This document shows, piece by piece, positions 14,993 through 23,097 of a stretch of 29,588 nt of DNA. The notes below the pieces were generated by a model that ran no database searches, was not told the DNA's origin, and was given only the letters and a program-made list of their open reading frames with translations. The position numbers and the translations under genes were made by a program. Position 1 is the first letter of the stretch. Each line of letters opens with the position of its first letter. Source of the DNA: JALYSX01 sp036510515 (GTDB lineage: Bacteria > Vulcanimicrobiota > Vulcanimicrobiia > Vulcanimicrobiales > Vulcanimicrobiaceae); the NCBI GenBank assembly GCA_036510515.1, contig DATCDS010000099.1, forward strand, positions 1 through 29,588, in the 5' to 3' direction.

Positions 14993-15658
14993 TTAGGAAT
15001 GTTCTACTTTCTGAAGGGTCGCGTCGGGGTAGCGATGGATGCGAAATTTCTCTGCGTGGAGGAGCGCCTCCAAGTCGCGCACGGCTTCGTCCGAACGCTG
15101 TTGTTCGTTGATGACGATGTAATCGAACTGGCGAATATATTGCACTTCGCGGTGTGCGATTTCGAGACGGCGCGCGATCTCTTCGGTCGTTTCCGTGCGG
15201 CGTGCCACCAGACGCTCGCGCAAGTTCGAAAACTTGTCGGGAAGCAGAAAGATCAGCGCCGCCTCGGAATAGGCCGCCTTGATCGCCAGCGCGCCGTTGA
15301 CCTCGGGTTTCATGATGAGGTCGTAGCCCTCGGCTAGCGTGCGCTCGACGAAATCGCGCGGCGTTCCATAGAGGTTGCCGTTATATTCGCGCCATTCGAG
15401 GAACCCACCCTCATTTCGACGCCGGTCGAACTCCGGGCGGGAGATGAAAAAGTACTGCTCGCCCTCTTTTTCGCCGGCACGGGGGTCGCGGGTCGTGGCG
15501 GAAACGGAATATCGGAGCCTGGGCATTCGCTCCCGCAGGGCGTCCACCAGGGTGTCTTTTCCAGCGCCCGAGGGACCGGAAACGATAAACAAAAGACCGG
15601 GACCGTGAACCAACCGGGCACTCCAGGACGGCGAGCGGGGGAAGGCCCCCATGTTCAC
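14993..15658 (-). CDS. gmk: Guanylate kinase
   Basis: A 221-residue enzyme that phosphorylates GMP to GDP with ATP. The P-loop is GPSGAGKDT (residues 28-36), with Asp in the place usually held by Ser, Thr or Gly. The GMP-binding block SVSATTRDPRAGEKEG and the Y-G-T-P motif are normal. The usual D-x-D-x-Q-G-A segment reads KPEVNGALAIK here, a Glu/Asn variant. The N-terminus has about 20 residues before the first strand, longer than usual; ATG 15652 would trim two. There is no strong ribosome binding site. It lies 47 nt after the lipoprotein gene and 3 nt before rpoZ. Confidence 0.93.
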   Translation of the reverse strand: MNMGAFPRSPSWSARLVHGPGLLFIVSGPSGAGKDTLVDALRERMPRLRYSVSATTRDPRAGEKEGEQYFFISRPEFDRRRNEGGFLEWREYNGNLYGTPRDFVERTLAEGYDLIMKPEVNGALAIKAAYSEAALIFLLPDKFSNLRERLVARRTETTEEIARRLEIAHREVQYIRQFDYIVINEQQRSDEAVRDLEALLHAEKFRIHRYPDATLQKVEHS

Positions 15659-15705
15659 AGCCCGGGTTCCCAGCCCCTGGTCGCTCTACGCGGGCTAGGG
15701 ATGCT

Positions 15706-16146
15706 CTAGGTGTGGCAGATGGCCGAGCGCATGGCGGCCATCGCGGCGGGATCCTGGGCGCGGGTGGCCGGCCGCGTGTAGGTAATCAGCGTCGCGGTCG
15801 AATCGCGGATCACGAAGGCCTCGAGCAGGGCGAAGGACCCGTGGGCCGTCGTCTGCCGGAAGGTCATCAACGCCCCCAGACCCGGACAGTCCGGATAGGG
15901 GTCGCTGCGCACGAACTTGGCGCCCTTGGCACGCAAGAGCACGTCGACGGTCTCCTGGTTGGCCAGATCGGTGATCGTGCCGTCGAATGCCTGGCTGGCG
16001 ACGGCATAGGTCTGACCGTCCTTGCTCCACGAGGTCGCCGACGTGGCGGTCCAGCCCTCGGGGTGAGCTGCCCCCCAAGCGCAGGCAGCCAGTCCTAGGC
16101 ACGCGAACGCGACGGCGGCAATGCGCAGGGTAAACGGACCGTTCAT
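15706..16146 (-). CDS. Small lipoprotein of unknown function
   Basis: A 146-residue protein with a signal peptide and the lipobox LAAC (Cys22), so probably anchored to a membrane. The mature part has two Cys pairs' worth of residues at most (DCPG and the terminal ICHT), possibly forming a disulfide, and no motif I recognise. ATG 16146 gives a well-formed signal peptide; a frame open further upstream is a shadow of the divergent rqcH gene. It starts 15 nt from rqcH and ends 47 nt before gmk, so it may lead the gmk-rpoZ-glmS transcript. Confidence 0.68.
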   Translation of the reverse strand: MNGPFTLRIAAVAFACLGLAACAWGAAHPEGWTATSATSWSKDGQTYAVASQAFDGTITDLANQETVDVLLRAKGAKFVRSDPYPDCPGLGALMTFRQTTAHGSFALLEAFVIRDSTATLITYTRPATRAQDPAAMAAMRSAICHT

Positions 16147-16161
16147 GGTGACGTCTTTCCC

Positions 16162-17706
16162 ATGTTGACCGACTGGCTCCTCATCCGGCGCGCCGCATTG
16201 GAGATCGAGCAGCGCCTCGCCGGCTCGCGCGTCCGCGACGTTGCCAAGCTGCCCGATGGCCGCATCGCCATCGCCCTGTGGGCTCGCGGCACGACCCAAA
16301 CGCTCTGCATCGACGTCTGGGCCCCAACCCCGCTGGTGGAACTCGAACCCGAGATGGAGTTTCCGATCGCGGTCGACCCCGGCTTCGTGCGCGCCATCGG
16401 CGCCGCGCTGCGCGGGATGACCTTGGCCGGCGCGCGCGTGCGCAAGGGCGATCGTCTCATGCGCCTGGACTTCGCGACCCGCTCGCGCTTCGGCGTCGCC
16501 GGCGGAGCGTCGCTGCTGCTCGAATTGGTACCGCGCTTCGGCAATGCGATCTTGCTCAAAGACGAAACGATCGTGCACGCCCTGCGCGAGTTTTCGCTCG
16601 CCGAAAACGGCACGCGCAGCATTCACGTCGGCGCGCGCTATCAACCGCCATCGCTCGAAGGCCGCAGCATCGTGCCGCGCGCGATCGCCGATTCGTACCC
16701 CGCCGACGACGCGATGGCCATCGTGGACGATCTCGAGCGGCGGACGTCGCTCGAGCCGCTCTTCGTCTATCGCAAGCCCGACGGCGCCTTAGTGCAAGCG
16801 CACCTGGTTCCGCTCGCTCGTTTCGCGGAGTACCTCGGTACGCGCGAGCCGTCGCTCCTCGCCGTCTTCGCAGAGATGGCAGGCGCTACGAGCGCCGGTG
16901 CGGCCAACCAAACGGTCGAGCGGCGCCGCGCGGCGCTGTGCAAACTTCTGACCGCTACGAAAAAAAAGGTCGACGTCGAACTGCGGGCCATAGACGCCAA
17001 GCGCGCGCAGGCGGCCGGCCGCGAACGTTTGCGTGAAGATGGCGAAGCCATCTATGCAACCCTGCACGAACGCGATGGCGGCGACCGCGACAGCGAGAAA
17101 GAGCGCGCGTCAAAGATCTTCGCGCGTTACAAAAAGCTCGGCGCCTCCATTCCTCACCTGGCGCAGCGCGAAGCGCATCTGCGCACCAACCTGGACTCGA
17201 TCCAGGCCTTACTGTGGGAAATCGATCGCTGCGCGCCCGGCGATATCGGCGAGGTCGGCGAGGCCATCAGCGCGTTGGTGCGGCCGCGCGCCGCGCCTAC
17301 GAACAAGCCGGCCGGCAAACCCAAACGACGGGCGCCGCTCCAATGGCGATCTCCTTCGGGCTCGCGCATTCTCGTCGGCAGAACGCCGCAAGAAAATGCC
17401 GACCTAACCTTCCGCATCGCGCGTCCCGACGACCGCTGGTTTCACGTGCAAGGCCAACCGGGCGCTCACGCGATCCTTGCGCGCGACGACAAACAGCCGC
17501 CGCCCGATGTCGATCTCCAGGTCGCTGCCGCGCTGGCGGCACTTCACTCAAAAGCAAAGACGAGCCCGAACGTCGCCGTCGACTGGACGCTGCGAAAACA
17601 CGTTCGCAAACGTCCGGCCTCCGCTCCCGGACTCGTCTTCTACACCAATCCAACGACGCTGTTCGTGACCCCGTCGGAGCCGCCGCCGGACTACGTCAAG
17701 GTCTAG
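16162..17706 (+). CDS. rqcH: NFACT-family ribosome quality control protein RqcH
   Basis: A 514-residue member of the RqcH/Rqc2 (FbpA-like) family, which binds stalled 50S subunits and adds C-terminal Ala tails for degradation. The NFACT-N domain fills about residues 1-190 and contains the Asp97-Arg98 pair (RKGDRLMRL), the residues known to be essential for tailing in Bacillus subtilis RqcH. A helical coiled-coil region follows (about 235-345), then the NFACT-R domain with WFHVQGQPGAHAIL (about 420-433). Older annotations call such proteins fibronectin-binding. The start at ATG 16162 has only weak upstream complementarity. It is divergent from the lipoprotein by 15 nt, and its TAG stop overlaps the SOD stop as CTAG. 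Confidence 0.9.
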   Translation: MLTDWLLIRRAALEIEQRLAGSRVRDVAKLPDGRIAIALWARGTTQTLCIDVWAPTPLVELEPEMEFPIAVDPGFVRAIGAALRGMTLAGARVRKGDRLMRLDFATRSRFGVAGGASLLLELVPRFGNAILLKDETIVHALREFSLAENGTRSIHVGARYQPPSLEGRSIVPRAIADSYPADDAMAIVDDLERRTSLEPLFVYRKPDGALVQAHLVPLARFAEYLGTREPSLLAVFAEMAGATSAGAANQTVERRRAALCKLLTATKKKVDVELRAIDAKRAQAAGRERLREDGEAIYATLHERDGGDRDSEKERASKIFARYKKLGASIPHLAQREAHLRTNLDSIQALLWEIDRCAPGDIGEVGEAISALVRPRAAPTNKPAGKPKRRAPLQWRSPSGSRILVGRTPQENADLTFRIARPDDRWFHVQGQPGAHAILARDDKQPPPDVDLQVAAALAALHSKAKTSPNVAVDWTLRKHVRKRPASAPGLVFYTNPTTLFVTPSEPPPDYVKV

Positions 17707-18290
17707 CCTAAGCGGCTTTCGCAGGCTCCCCACTTGAGGTTGGAATAGAACGCTTCGATGTATTTGGCGCGTTCGGAGGGTTTGTAGTCCTTGATGAACG
17801 CGTGCTCCCAGCAATCCATCACGACGATCGGGAGAAAGCCGGCCAGATTGCCGTCTTGGTGCAGTTCGACCCAGTGATTGGAGATTTGCTTGTTGGTGGG
17901 ATCGTAAAACGCGATGGCCCAGCCCACGCCGCGCATGCCGCCGACGGCGAAGAAGTCTTTCTTCCACGCGTCGAAGTCGCCATAGCTCTCGCCCAGCAAG
18001 TTGTAGAGTTTGCCGCCGGTGAGATCGTGCGGCGTCTTGGTCATGTTGTCGAAATAGTATTCGTGCAGGCGCATCCCATCGAACTCCCAGCCCATGCGGC
18101 GGATCAGCTCGGCGTAGACCGGATTGGAGCCGGCGCCTTCGCCCTTTTGGCGCAGTTCCTGCGTCTTCTCGATCAACAGATTCGTGTTCTTGACGTAACC
18201 TTCGTAGAGCCCGAAATGCATCTCGAGCGTGGCGTCGGAGATGCCTTTGAGGCCGGCTAGGTCCCACTTTTTCGGGGTGTAAGTCTTCAT
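17703..18290 (-). CDS. Iron/manganese superoxide dismutase
   Basis: A 195-residue Fe/Mn superoxide dismutase, disproportionating superoxide to oxygen and hydrogen peroxide. The four metal ligands are visible: His25 (MHFGLYEGY), His76 (RLHEYYF), Asp159 and His163 (DCWEHAF). It is a divergent type: the first helix lacks the second conserved His of the H-x-x-x-H pattern, and GGMRGVGWAIAFYD replaces the common GSGW block. Metal preference cannot be decided from this. There is no signal peptide, so it should be cytosolic. Its AAGGA lies 14 nt before ATG, rather distant. It follows the oxidoreductase gene by 52 nt on the same strand and may be read from it or from its own promoter. Confidence 0.88.
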   Translation of the reverse strand: MKTYTPKKWDLAGLKGISDATLEMHFGLYEGYVKNTNLLIEKTQELRQKGEGAGSNPVYAELIRRMGWEFDGMRLHEYYFDNMTKTPHDLTGGKLYNLLGESYGDFDAWKKDFFAVGGMRGVGWAIAFYDPTNKQISNHWVELHQDGNLAGFLPIVVMDCWEHAFIKDYKPSERAKYIEAFYSNLKWGACESRLG

Positions 18291-18342
18291 AGCGATAGTC
18301 GATGTCCTTGTCTGGTCGTTTGTTGGGTAAGCGACCGTTTCG

Positions 18343-19329
18343 CTACGGCGTTAAAACGATCTTGCCGATGTGTTCGCCGGATTCCAGGCGTCGGTGCGCC
18401 TGCGCCGCATCCTCAAAGGTAAACACCGAATCGATGACCGGGACGATCCGCCGTTTTTCCGGCAGCAGCGGCCAGATGCGTTCTTCAAGCGCGCGCGCGA
18501 TCGCGGTCTTTTGCGCAACGCTGCGCGGCCGCAAACTCGACGCGAGGATGGAGGCGCGGCGAGCGAGCATCTTCCCAAGATCGATCTCGCTTCGTGTTCC
18601 CCGCGCGGTCGAGAGGCAAACCACCCGGCCGTCGGGGGCCAGACATTCGACGTCGCGCGCCACGTAATCGCCCCCAACCACATCGAGCACGACATCGACG
18701 CCGCGGCCATCGGTCAAGGCGGCGATCTCCGCCACGAAATCTTTCTCACGATACGGGATGGCATCCAGGGCGCCCAGACGCACGCAGGCGGCGCATTTGT
18801 CCGCGCTGCCGGCCGTCGCATAGACGCCGGCACCCAGCGCGGTCGCGAACGCGATCGCGATCGTCCCAACTCCGCTGGTCCCTCCGTGCACCAGCAAGAG
18901 CTCCCCGGCGGCCAGGCGCGCGCGCGTGAAGAGGTTGTCGTATACGGTGAAGCCGTTCTCGGGTAGGGAAGCCGCTTCGATGGCGGTCCACCCGTCGGGA
19001 ATCGGCAGCACCTGACCCTGCGGCGCGGCCACAAACTCGGCGCACGAACCGCCGGCGACCAGCGCGCAGACCCGATCCCCGACGCGCCAGCGCGTGACCT
19101 CGGAGCCGACGCGGGCGACCGTCCCCGCGGCTTCGAGTCCCAACCGGGTCGTCGTTCCGGGCGGCGGCGGGTAGGTGCCCTGGCGCTGCATGCGGTCGGC
19201 ATTGCCGATGCCCGCAGCCTCGACCGCGATCAGGACCTCATCGGCGCCCAGCCGGGGCGTGGGAACCTCTGCGACGTGCAGAACGTCGGGTCCGCCGTAG
19301 TCATCGAAAACGACGCTACGCACGCGCAC
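18343..19329 (-). CDS. Quinone oxidoreductase-like medium-chain dehydrogenase/reductase
   Basis: A 328-residue NADPH-dependent oxidoreductase of the zeta-crystallin/PIG3 type. The GroES-like N-terminal domain (FDDYGGPDVLHVAEVP, GLEAAGTVARVG) is followed by a Rossmann domain with HGGTSGVGTIAIAFA (nucleotide motif near residues 149-155) and the C-terminal G-E-H-I-G-K-I-V-L. The zinc-binding Cys residues of alcohol dehydrogenases are absent, as expected for quinone reductases. The true substrate is unknown. Its ATG overlaps queA by 14 nt, and it is the last or next-to-last gene of the long minus-strand run. Confidence 0.88.
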   Translation of the reverse strand: MRVRSVVFDDYGGPDVLHVAEVPTPRLGADEVLIAVEAAGIGNADRMQRQGTYPPPPGTTTRLGLEAAGTVARVGSEVTRWRVGDRVCALVAGGSCAEFVAAPQGQVLPIPDGWTAIEAASLPENGFTVYDNLFTRARLAAGELLLVHGGTSGVGTIAIAFATALGAGVYATAGSADKCAACVRLGALDAIPYREKDFVAEIAALTDGRGVDVVLDVVGGDYVARDVECLAPDGRVVCLSTARGTRSEIDLGKMLARRASILASSLRPRSVAQKTAIARALEERIWPLLPEKRRIVPVIDSVFTFEDAAQAHRRLESGEHIGKIVLTP

Positions 19330-20383
19330 CCCGCTCGACGAACATCGCGTCGCCGAACGAAAAGAAGCGGTAGCCGGCGTTCACCGCTTGGCGATATGCG
19401 TCCAATACGCGCTCCCGACCGGCAAACGCGCTGACCAAGACCAGCAGCGTCGATTCGGGAAGATGAAAGTTCGTGATCATCGCATCCACCACCGCAAATG
19501 GAAATCCGGGCCGGATAAACAGATCGGTCGATGCGCTGTCGGCAACCACGCGGCCGTTCGCGCGCGCGCTGCCTTCCAGCGCGCGAACCACGGTCGTGCC
19601 GGCGGCCACGACGCGCCGGCCCTCGCGTCTGGCGCGTTCGATCGCGCCGGCGGTCCGCTCCGAAATAGCGTAGGTTTCGGCGTGCATCGTATGGTCGTCC
19701 AAGCGCTGGGCTTGCATGGGGCGAAACGTACCCAATCCGACGTCGAGCACGAGCGTTTCAATCTGAATCTCCTTCTGGCGGAGCTCGTCCAGCAATTCGG
19801 GCGTGAAGTGAAGCGATGCCGTGGGTGCCGCAACGCTGCCGGGCACGGTCGCGAACACCGTCTGGTAGCGTGCCTGCGCGTCGGCGCCGTCGTTATGGAT
19901 GTAGGGCGGCAGCGGCATGCTGCCGTAGCGCTCCAAGAACTCCTCGAACGCGACGAAGAACTCGAACTCCAGCTCGCGCACGCCGTCGTCGCGCACCCCG
20001 ATCACGACCGCGCGCGCCGCTCCGTCGAAAAAGATCTCCCCGCCGGCAGGCAGCCTGCGCCCGGGCTTAACCAGTCCCAGCCAGCGTGTGGCCGACGTAT
20101 CGTAGCGCGGTCGGTCCGCCGGACGCAGCAGCAGCACCTCGGCCCTTCCGCCGGCCGCGCGCCGTCCGTGCAGACGAGCGGGGATCACGCGCGTTTGGTT
20201 GAGTATCAGGAGATCGCCGGCGCGCAGCACCGATCCTAACTCGAAGAAACGTTTGTGTTCCACGCCGTCGTCGCGCACGACCATCAGGCGGCTGGCGTCG
20301 CGTCGAGCGGCGGGTTCCTGTGCGATCAGGTTTGCGGGAAGCTCGAAGCGATATGCGGCCGTCAGATCCGGATCGTCAATCAC
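19316..20383 (-). CDS. queA: S-adenosylmethionine:tRNA ribosyltransferase-isomerase
   Basis: A 355-residue enzyme that transfers and isomerises the ribosyl part of SAM onto 7-aminomethyl-7-deazaguanine in tRNA, making epoxyqueuosine. Family landmarks are YRFELPANLIAQEP near the N-terminus, LILNQTRVIPARL, the T-A-S-L-H-F block, FHLPESTLLVLVSAFAG and YRFFSFGDAMF at the C-terminus. The start is GTG 20383, just before the conserved N-terminal segment and overlapping the spoIID-like stop by 8 nt. The frame is open 55 codons further upstream, but that part is a shadow of the spoIID-like gene. Length is normal (about 340-360). No other queuosine gene is in the window. Confidence 0.94.
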   Translation of the reverse strand: MIDDPDLTAAYRFELPANLIAQEPAARRDASRLMVVRDDGVEHKRFFELGSVLRAGDLLILNQTRVIPARLHGRRAAGGRAEVLLLRPADRPRYDTSATRWLGLVKPGRRLPAGGEIFFDGAARAVVIGVRDDGVRELEFEFFVAFEEFLERYGSMPLPPYIHNDGADAQARYQTVFATVPGSVAAPTASLHFTPELLDELRQKEIQIETLVLDVGLGTFRPMQAQRLDDHTMHAETYAISERTAGAIERARREGRRVVAAGTTVVRALEGSARANGRVVADSASTDLFIRPGFPFAVVDAMITNFHLPESTLLVLVSAFAGRERVLDAYRQAVNAGYRFFSFGDAMFVERGARA

Positions 20384-21377
20384 CGGCGATCTGCGTGCCG
20401 GGAAAGTAGAACGCGGCGATGTCCGCCGCGCTGCGACCGGCCGCCGCCATAAAATTTGCGCCCCACTGGCACAACCCAACCCCGTGACCCAAGCCCGTGC
20501 CCGAAAGCAAGAACGAGGGCGCGCTCGCCGCACCGTTTGGGCTGACATCGCTCACCAGCAACGAGCGAACGACGCGCGTCCCGATCGCGCTGCGGAATGC
20601 GCCGGCCTTGACCACGGCCGACCCCAACGCACCGACGATCGTGAACGAGCGAACGCGTCCGCTGCGATCGGCCGGTCCTAGCTGCAGGTCGGTAACATCG
20701 CCCGTCGGCGATGCGGCGTTGGCCGTTGCCCGTACCAACGCGTTCGCATCGACGCTGGACGTCCACGCATACTCCGGCGAGCCCGCACACCACGGGCAGG
20801 AGACGCCCAGCAAATATGGGATCGGTGCGCCGTTCCACGCATCTGCAGACGATTCGGTATGGCCGCCGCAGCACGACGAATACGCGATTTGCGCGAAGGC
20901 TCCGCCGTAATGCAAGACTTGGCCGACCGTCGCGTCAACGGCATCGGTAGCGGCCTGATATTCAGAGGCAATACCGCCGTAGACCTGATCGGCCTCGGAG
21001 GTGGCAACATCGTAGGGCCGGCGCGGGTCGCTGCGCTGCAGCACGTACGTGCGCGCGCAGATCGCCTGGACTTGGAGCGCAGCGGGCGGCCACGACGGCG
21101 GCATTTCGCGGGCAACGACGCCGTAGAGGTAGCCCTCCAGCGGCACGACGCTCAAAACGTTCCCGTCGTCCATGCGCGAAAACGTTCCGCGATAGCGTCG
21201 CCCGTCGTAGAGAAACGTCGCCCCGTCGATCCGGCGCGCTGCGGCGTTGCCCAGGAGCACGCGCAACGATGGCAGGGTCGATGCCGAGGATGCGTCGCTG
21301 CCGCCGTCGCCCGAAGCGCCCATTGCCAGCAACGCCAACGGCGCGGTCGCCGCGCCCAAAAAACGCGAGCGATTCAT
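20376..21377 (-). CDS. SpoIID/LytB-domain protein
   Basis: A 333-residue protein with an N-terminal hydrophobic signal (RFLGAATAPLALLAMGAS). The SpoIID domain contains PLEGYLYGVVAREMPPSW, with Glu91 at the place of the catalytic Glu of the SpoIID lytic transglycosylase, followed by QAICARTYVL. SSCCGGHT and SCPWC supply Cys residues like the zinc-binding ones of SpoIID, and the conserved GLGHGVGLCQWGA lies near the end. The family cleaves stem-peptide-free glycan or enhances amidases. Sporulation should not be inferred, since such proteins occur widely in non-spore-formers. It abuts ruvB (0 nt) and overlaps queA (8 nt). A cell-wall role would fit the PBP and PASTA kinase in the same run. Confidence 0.88.
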   Translation of the reverse strand: MNRSRFLGAATAPLALLAMGASGDGGSDASSASTLPSLRVLLGNAAARRIDGATFLYDGRRYRGTFSRMDDGNVLSVVPLEGYLYGVVAREMPPSWPPAALQVQAICARTYVLQRSDPRRPYDVATSEADQVYGGIASEYQAATDAVDATVGQVLHYGGAFAQIAYSSCCGGHTESSADAWNGAPIPYLLGVSCPWCAGSPEYAWTSSVDANALVRATANAASPTGDVTDLQLGPADRSGRVRSFTIVGALGSAVVKAGAFRSAIGTRVVRSLLVSDVSPNGAASAPSFLLSGTGLGHGVGLCQWGANFMAAAGRSAADIAAFYFPGTQIAGD

Positions 21378-22457
21378 TTACAGCAGCCGCTCTTGTTGTG
21401 CGTGGGGCGCGACGAGGTTGAGATGCTGGTAGGCTTGCGCGGTGGCTTTGCGGCCGCTGGCGGTGCGCACGACGAAGCCGGCTTTGAGCAGATAGGGTTC
21501 GACGACATCCTCGAGGGTTTCGGCATCTTCGGTCAGCGTTGCGGCGATGGCCGCGATGCCCGCCGGACCGCCGCCGTATTGCGTGACGATCGTTCGAAGA
21601 AACGCGCGATCCAGACGATCCAAACCCAGCTCGTCGACGCCTTCGCGCGCGAGGGCTTGATCGGCGATCTCCCGGGTGATCGCGCCGTCGGCGCGCACCT
21701 CCGCATAATCGCGCACGCGACGCAGCAGCCGGTTGGCAATGCGCGGCGTGCCGCGGCTGCGCGCGGCGATCGTCTTGGCGCCCTCCTCGTCGATGGGCAC
21801 GCCGAGAACGGCCGCCGAGCGGCTTACGATGCGTTCGATCTCGGGGACGGCGTAATAGTCCAAATGGTGAACGATGCCGAATCGCTCGCGCAGCGGCGCG
21901 GAGAGCATCCCCGCACGCGTGGTCGCGCCGATTAGCGTAAAGCGTTTGAGCGGCAGTTTGATCGTCTTGGCGTACGCCCCGCGATCGACCACGAAATCGA
22001 TCTTGTAATCTTCCATCGCCGGATAGAGAAATTCTTCAACGACGTTTCCCAATCGATGGATCTCGTCGATGAACAGAATGTCGCCGTCTTCGAGCGACGT
22101 GAGGATGCCGACCAGATCCTTGGGCTTTTCGAGCGTCGGTCCGCTGGTCGGACGCAGCGCCGCGCCCATCTCGTGTGCGATCAAGGCCGCCAGCGTCGTC
22201 TTGCCCAGCCCCGGCGGTCCGTAAAAGAGCACGTGTTCGAGCGGCTCGCCGCGCTTGCGCGCCGCATCGATCGCGATGCGCAAGTTTTCGACGACTTGCT
22301 CTTGCCCCACATATTCGTCGAAGTTGCGCGGCCGGAGGGAGGCTCCATAGACCTCGTCTTCGAGCGTATCGTTGGGGTCGACGATGCGCGACTCCAAGGA
22401 GGCGTCGGGATCGGCGTCCTGCGGGCCCAGCAGCCGTTTGCGCGCGCTATCGCTCAT
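21378..22457 (-). CDS. ruvB: Holliday junction branch migration ATPase RuvB
   Basis: A 359-residue AAA+ motor that drives branch migration of Holliday junctions with RuvA. Visible are LRPRNFDEYVGQ, Walker A GPPGLGKTT (residues 80-88), Walker B FIDEIHR, the arginine-finger region GATTRAGMLSAPLRERFG and the C-terminal winged-helix part with GRKATAQAYQHL. The N-terminus is about 20 residues longer than in many RuvB proteins but has no other anomaly. ATG 22457 overlaps the end of ruvA by 11 nt. Confidence 0.97.
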   Translation of the reverse strand: MSDSARKRLLGPQDADPDASLESRIVDPNDTLEDEVYGASLRPRNFDEYVGQEQVVENLRIAIDAARKRGEPLEHVLFYGPPGLGKTTLAALIAHEMGAALRPTSGPTLEKPKDLVGILTSLEDGDILFIDEIHRLGNVVEEFLYPAMEDYKIDFVVDRGAYAKTIKLPLKRFTLIGATTRAGMLSAPLRERFGIVHHLDYYAVPEIERIVSRSAAVLGVPIDEEGAKTIAARSRGTPRIANRLLRRVRDYAEVRADGAITREIADQALAREGVDELGLDRLDRAFLRTIVTQYGGGPAGIAAIAATLTEDAETLEDVVEPYLLKAGFVVRTASGRKATAQAYQHLNLVAPHAQQERLL

Positions 22458-23079
22458 CGGCGCTCTTCTTCGCCTTTTGACGATAGACTTCCGCGAGCAA
22501 GGATTCGGCGTCGGCGATTGCCGGCGACGCTTCGAGCGTCGTACGGATCATCGTTTCGGCTTGGGCCGGCGAATATTCCAGCTGCAGCAAGACGGCCAGC
22601 GCCTCGCTTGCAAAGTCCGGAATCGGTGCCGCGGCGCCCGCCTCGGGTTCTTGAATCAGCAAGAATCGCGCGACCTTGCCCTGCAGTTTGGCCACGATAT
22701 CGCGCGCCTTCTGTTGACCGATTCCCGGCAAGGTCTTGAGAAACGTGTGATCGCCGCGATCGATCGCCGACGCGATCCGCGACATCGACTGCGAGAACGC
22801 GCGCGCTGCCGACCGCGGCCCGATCGACGAGACCGAGAGCAGCGCTTCGAAGAACGCGCGCTCGATCGCGTTGGTAAAGCCGTAATAGGTGAATCGCCCG
22901 GCGTTCTTATCCAAACTTAGGACCGAGTAGATCTCCAGCGTGACCCGCTCGCCCGGTTTTGCGGTAATCTTCTCGGCGACGCAGGGCGGCAGTACGATGT
23001 CGTAGCCCAACCCTCCGGCGTCGAGAACCACACCGTCGCCGGTCCGTTCCAACAGCGTCCCGGCTATGCGCGAGAACAC
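22447..23079 (-). CDS. ruvA: Holliday junction DNA-binding protein RuvA
   Basis: A 210-residue protein that binds the four-way junction as a tetramer and recruits RuvB. It has the N-terminal OB-fold (MFSRIAGTLLE to TLEIYSVLS), two helix-hairpin-helix motifs (LLSVSSIGPRSA and LKTLPGIGQQKARDIV) and the C-terminal RuvB-binding domain (EALAVLLQLEYSPAQAE). The start is GTG 23079, 18 nt after the ruvC stop. Length is typical (about 200). Confidence 0.95.
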   Translation of the reverse strand: MFSRIAGTLLERTGDGVVLDAGGLGYDIVLPPCVAEKITAKPGERVTLEIYSVLSLDKNAGRFTYYGFTNAIERAFFEALLSVSSIGPRSAARAFSQSMSRIASAIDRGDHTFLKTLPGIGQQKARDIVAKLQGKVARFLLIQEPEAGAAAPIPDFASEALAVLLQLEYSPAQAETMIRTTLEASPAIADAESLLAEVYRQKAKKSADER

Positions 23080-23097
23080 TAGTGTAAACTCACCACG

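Noticed and set aside
18305..18345. GGTCG...CGACC inverted repeat upstream of the superoxide dismutase gene
   Set aside because: A 5-bp stem with a 13-nt loop and no T-run is expected by chance in this base composition, and no promoter hexamers pair with it.
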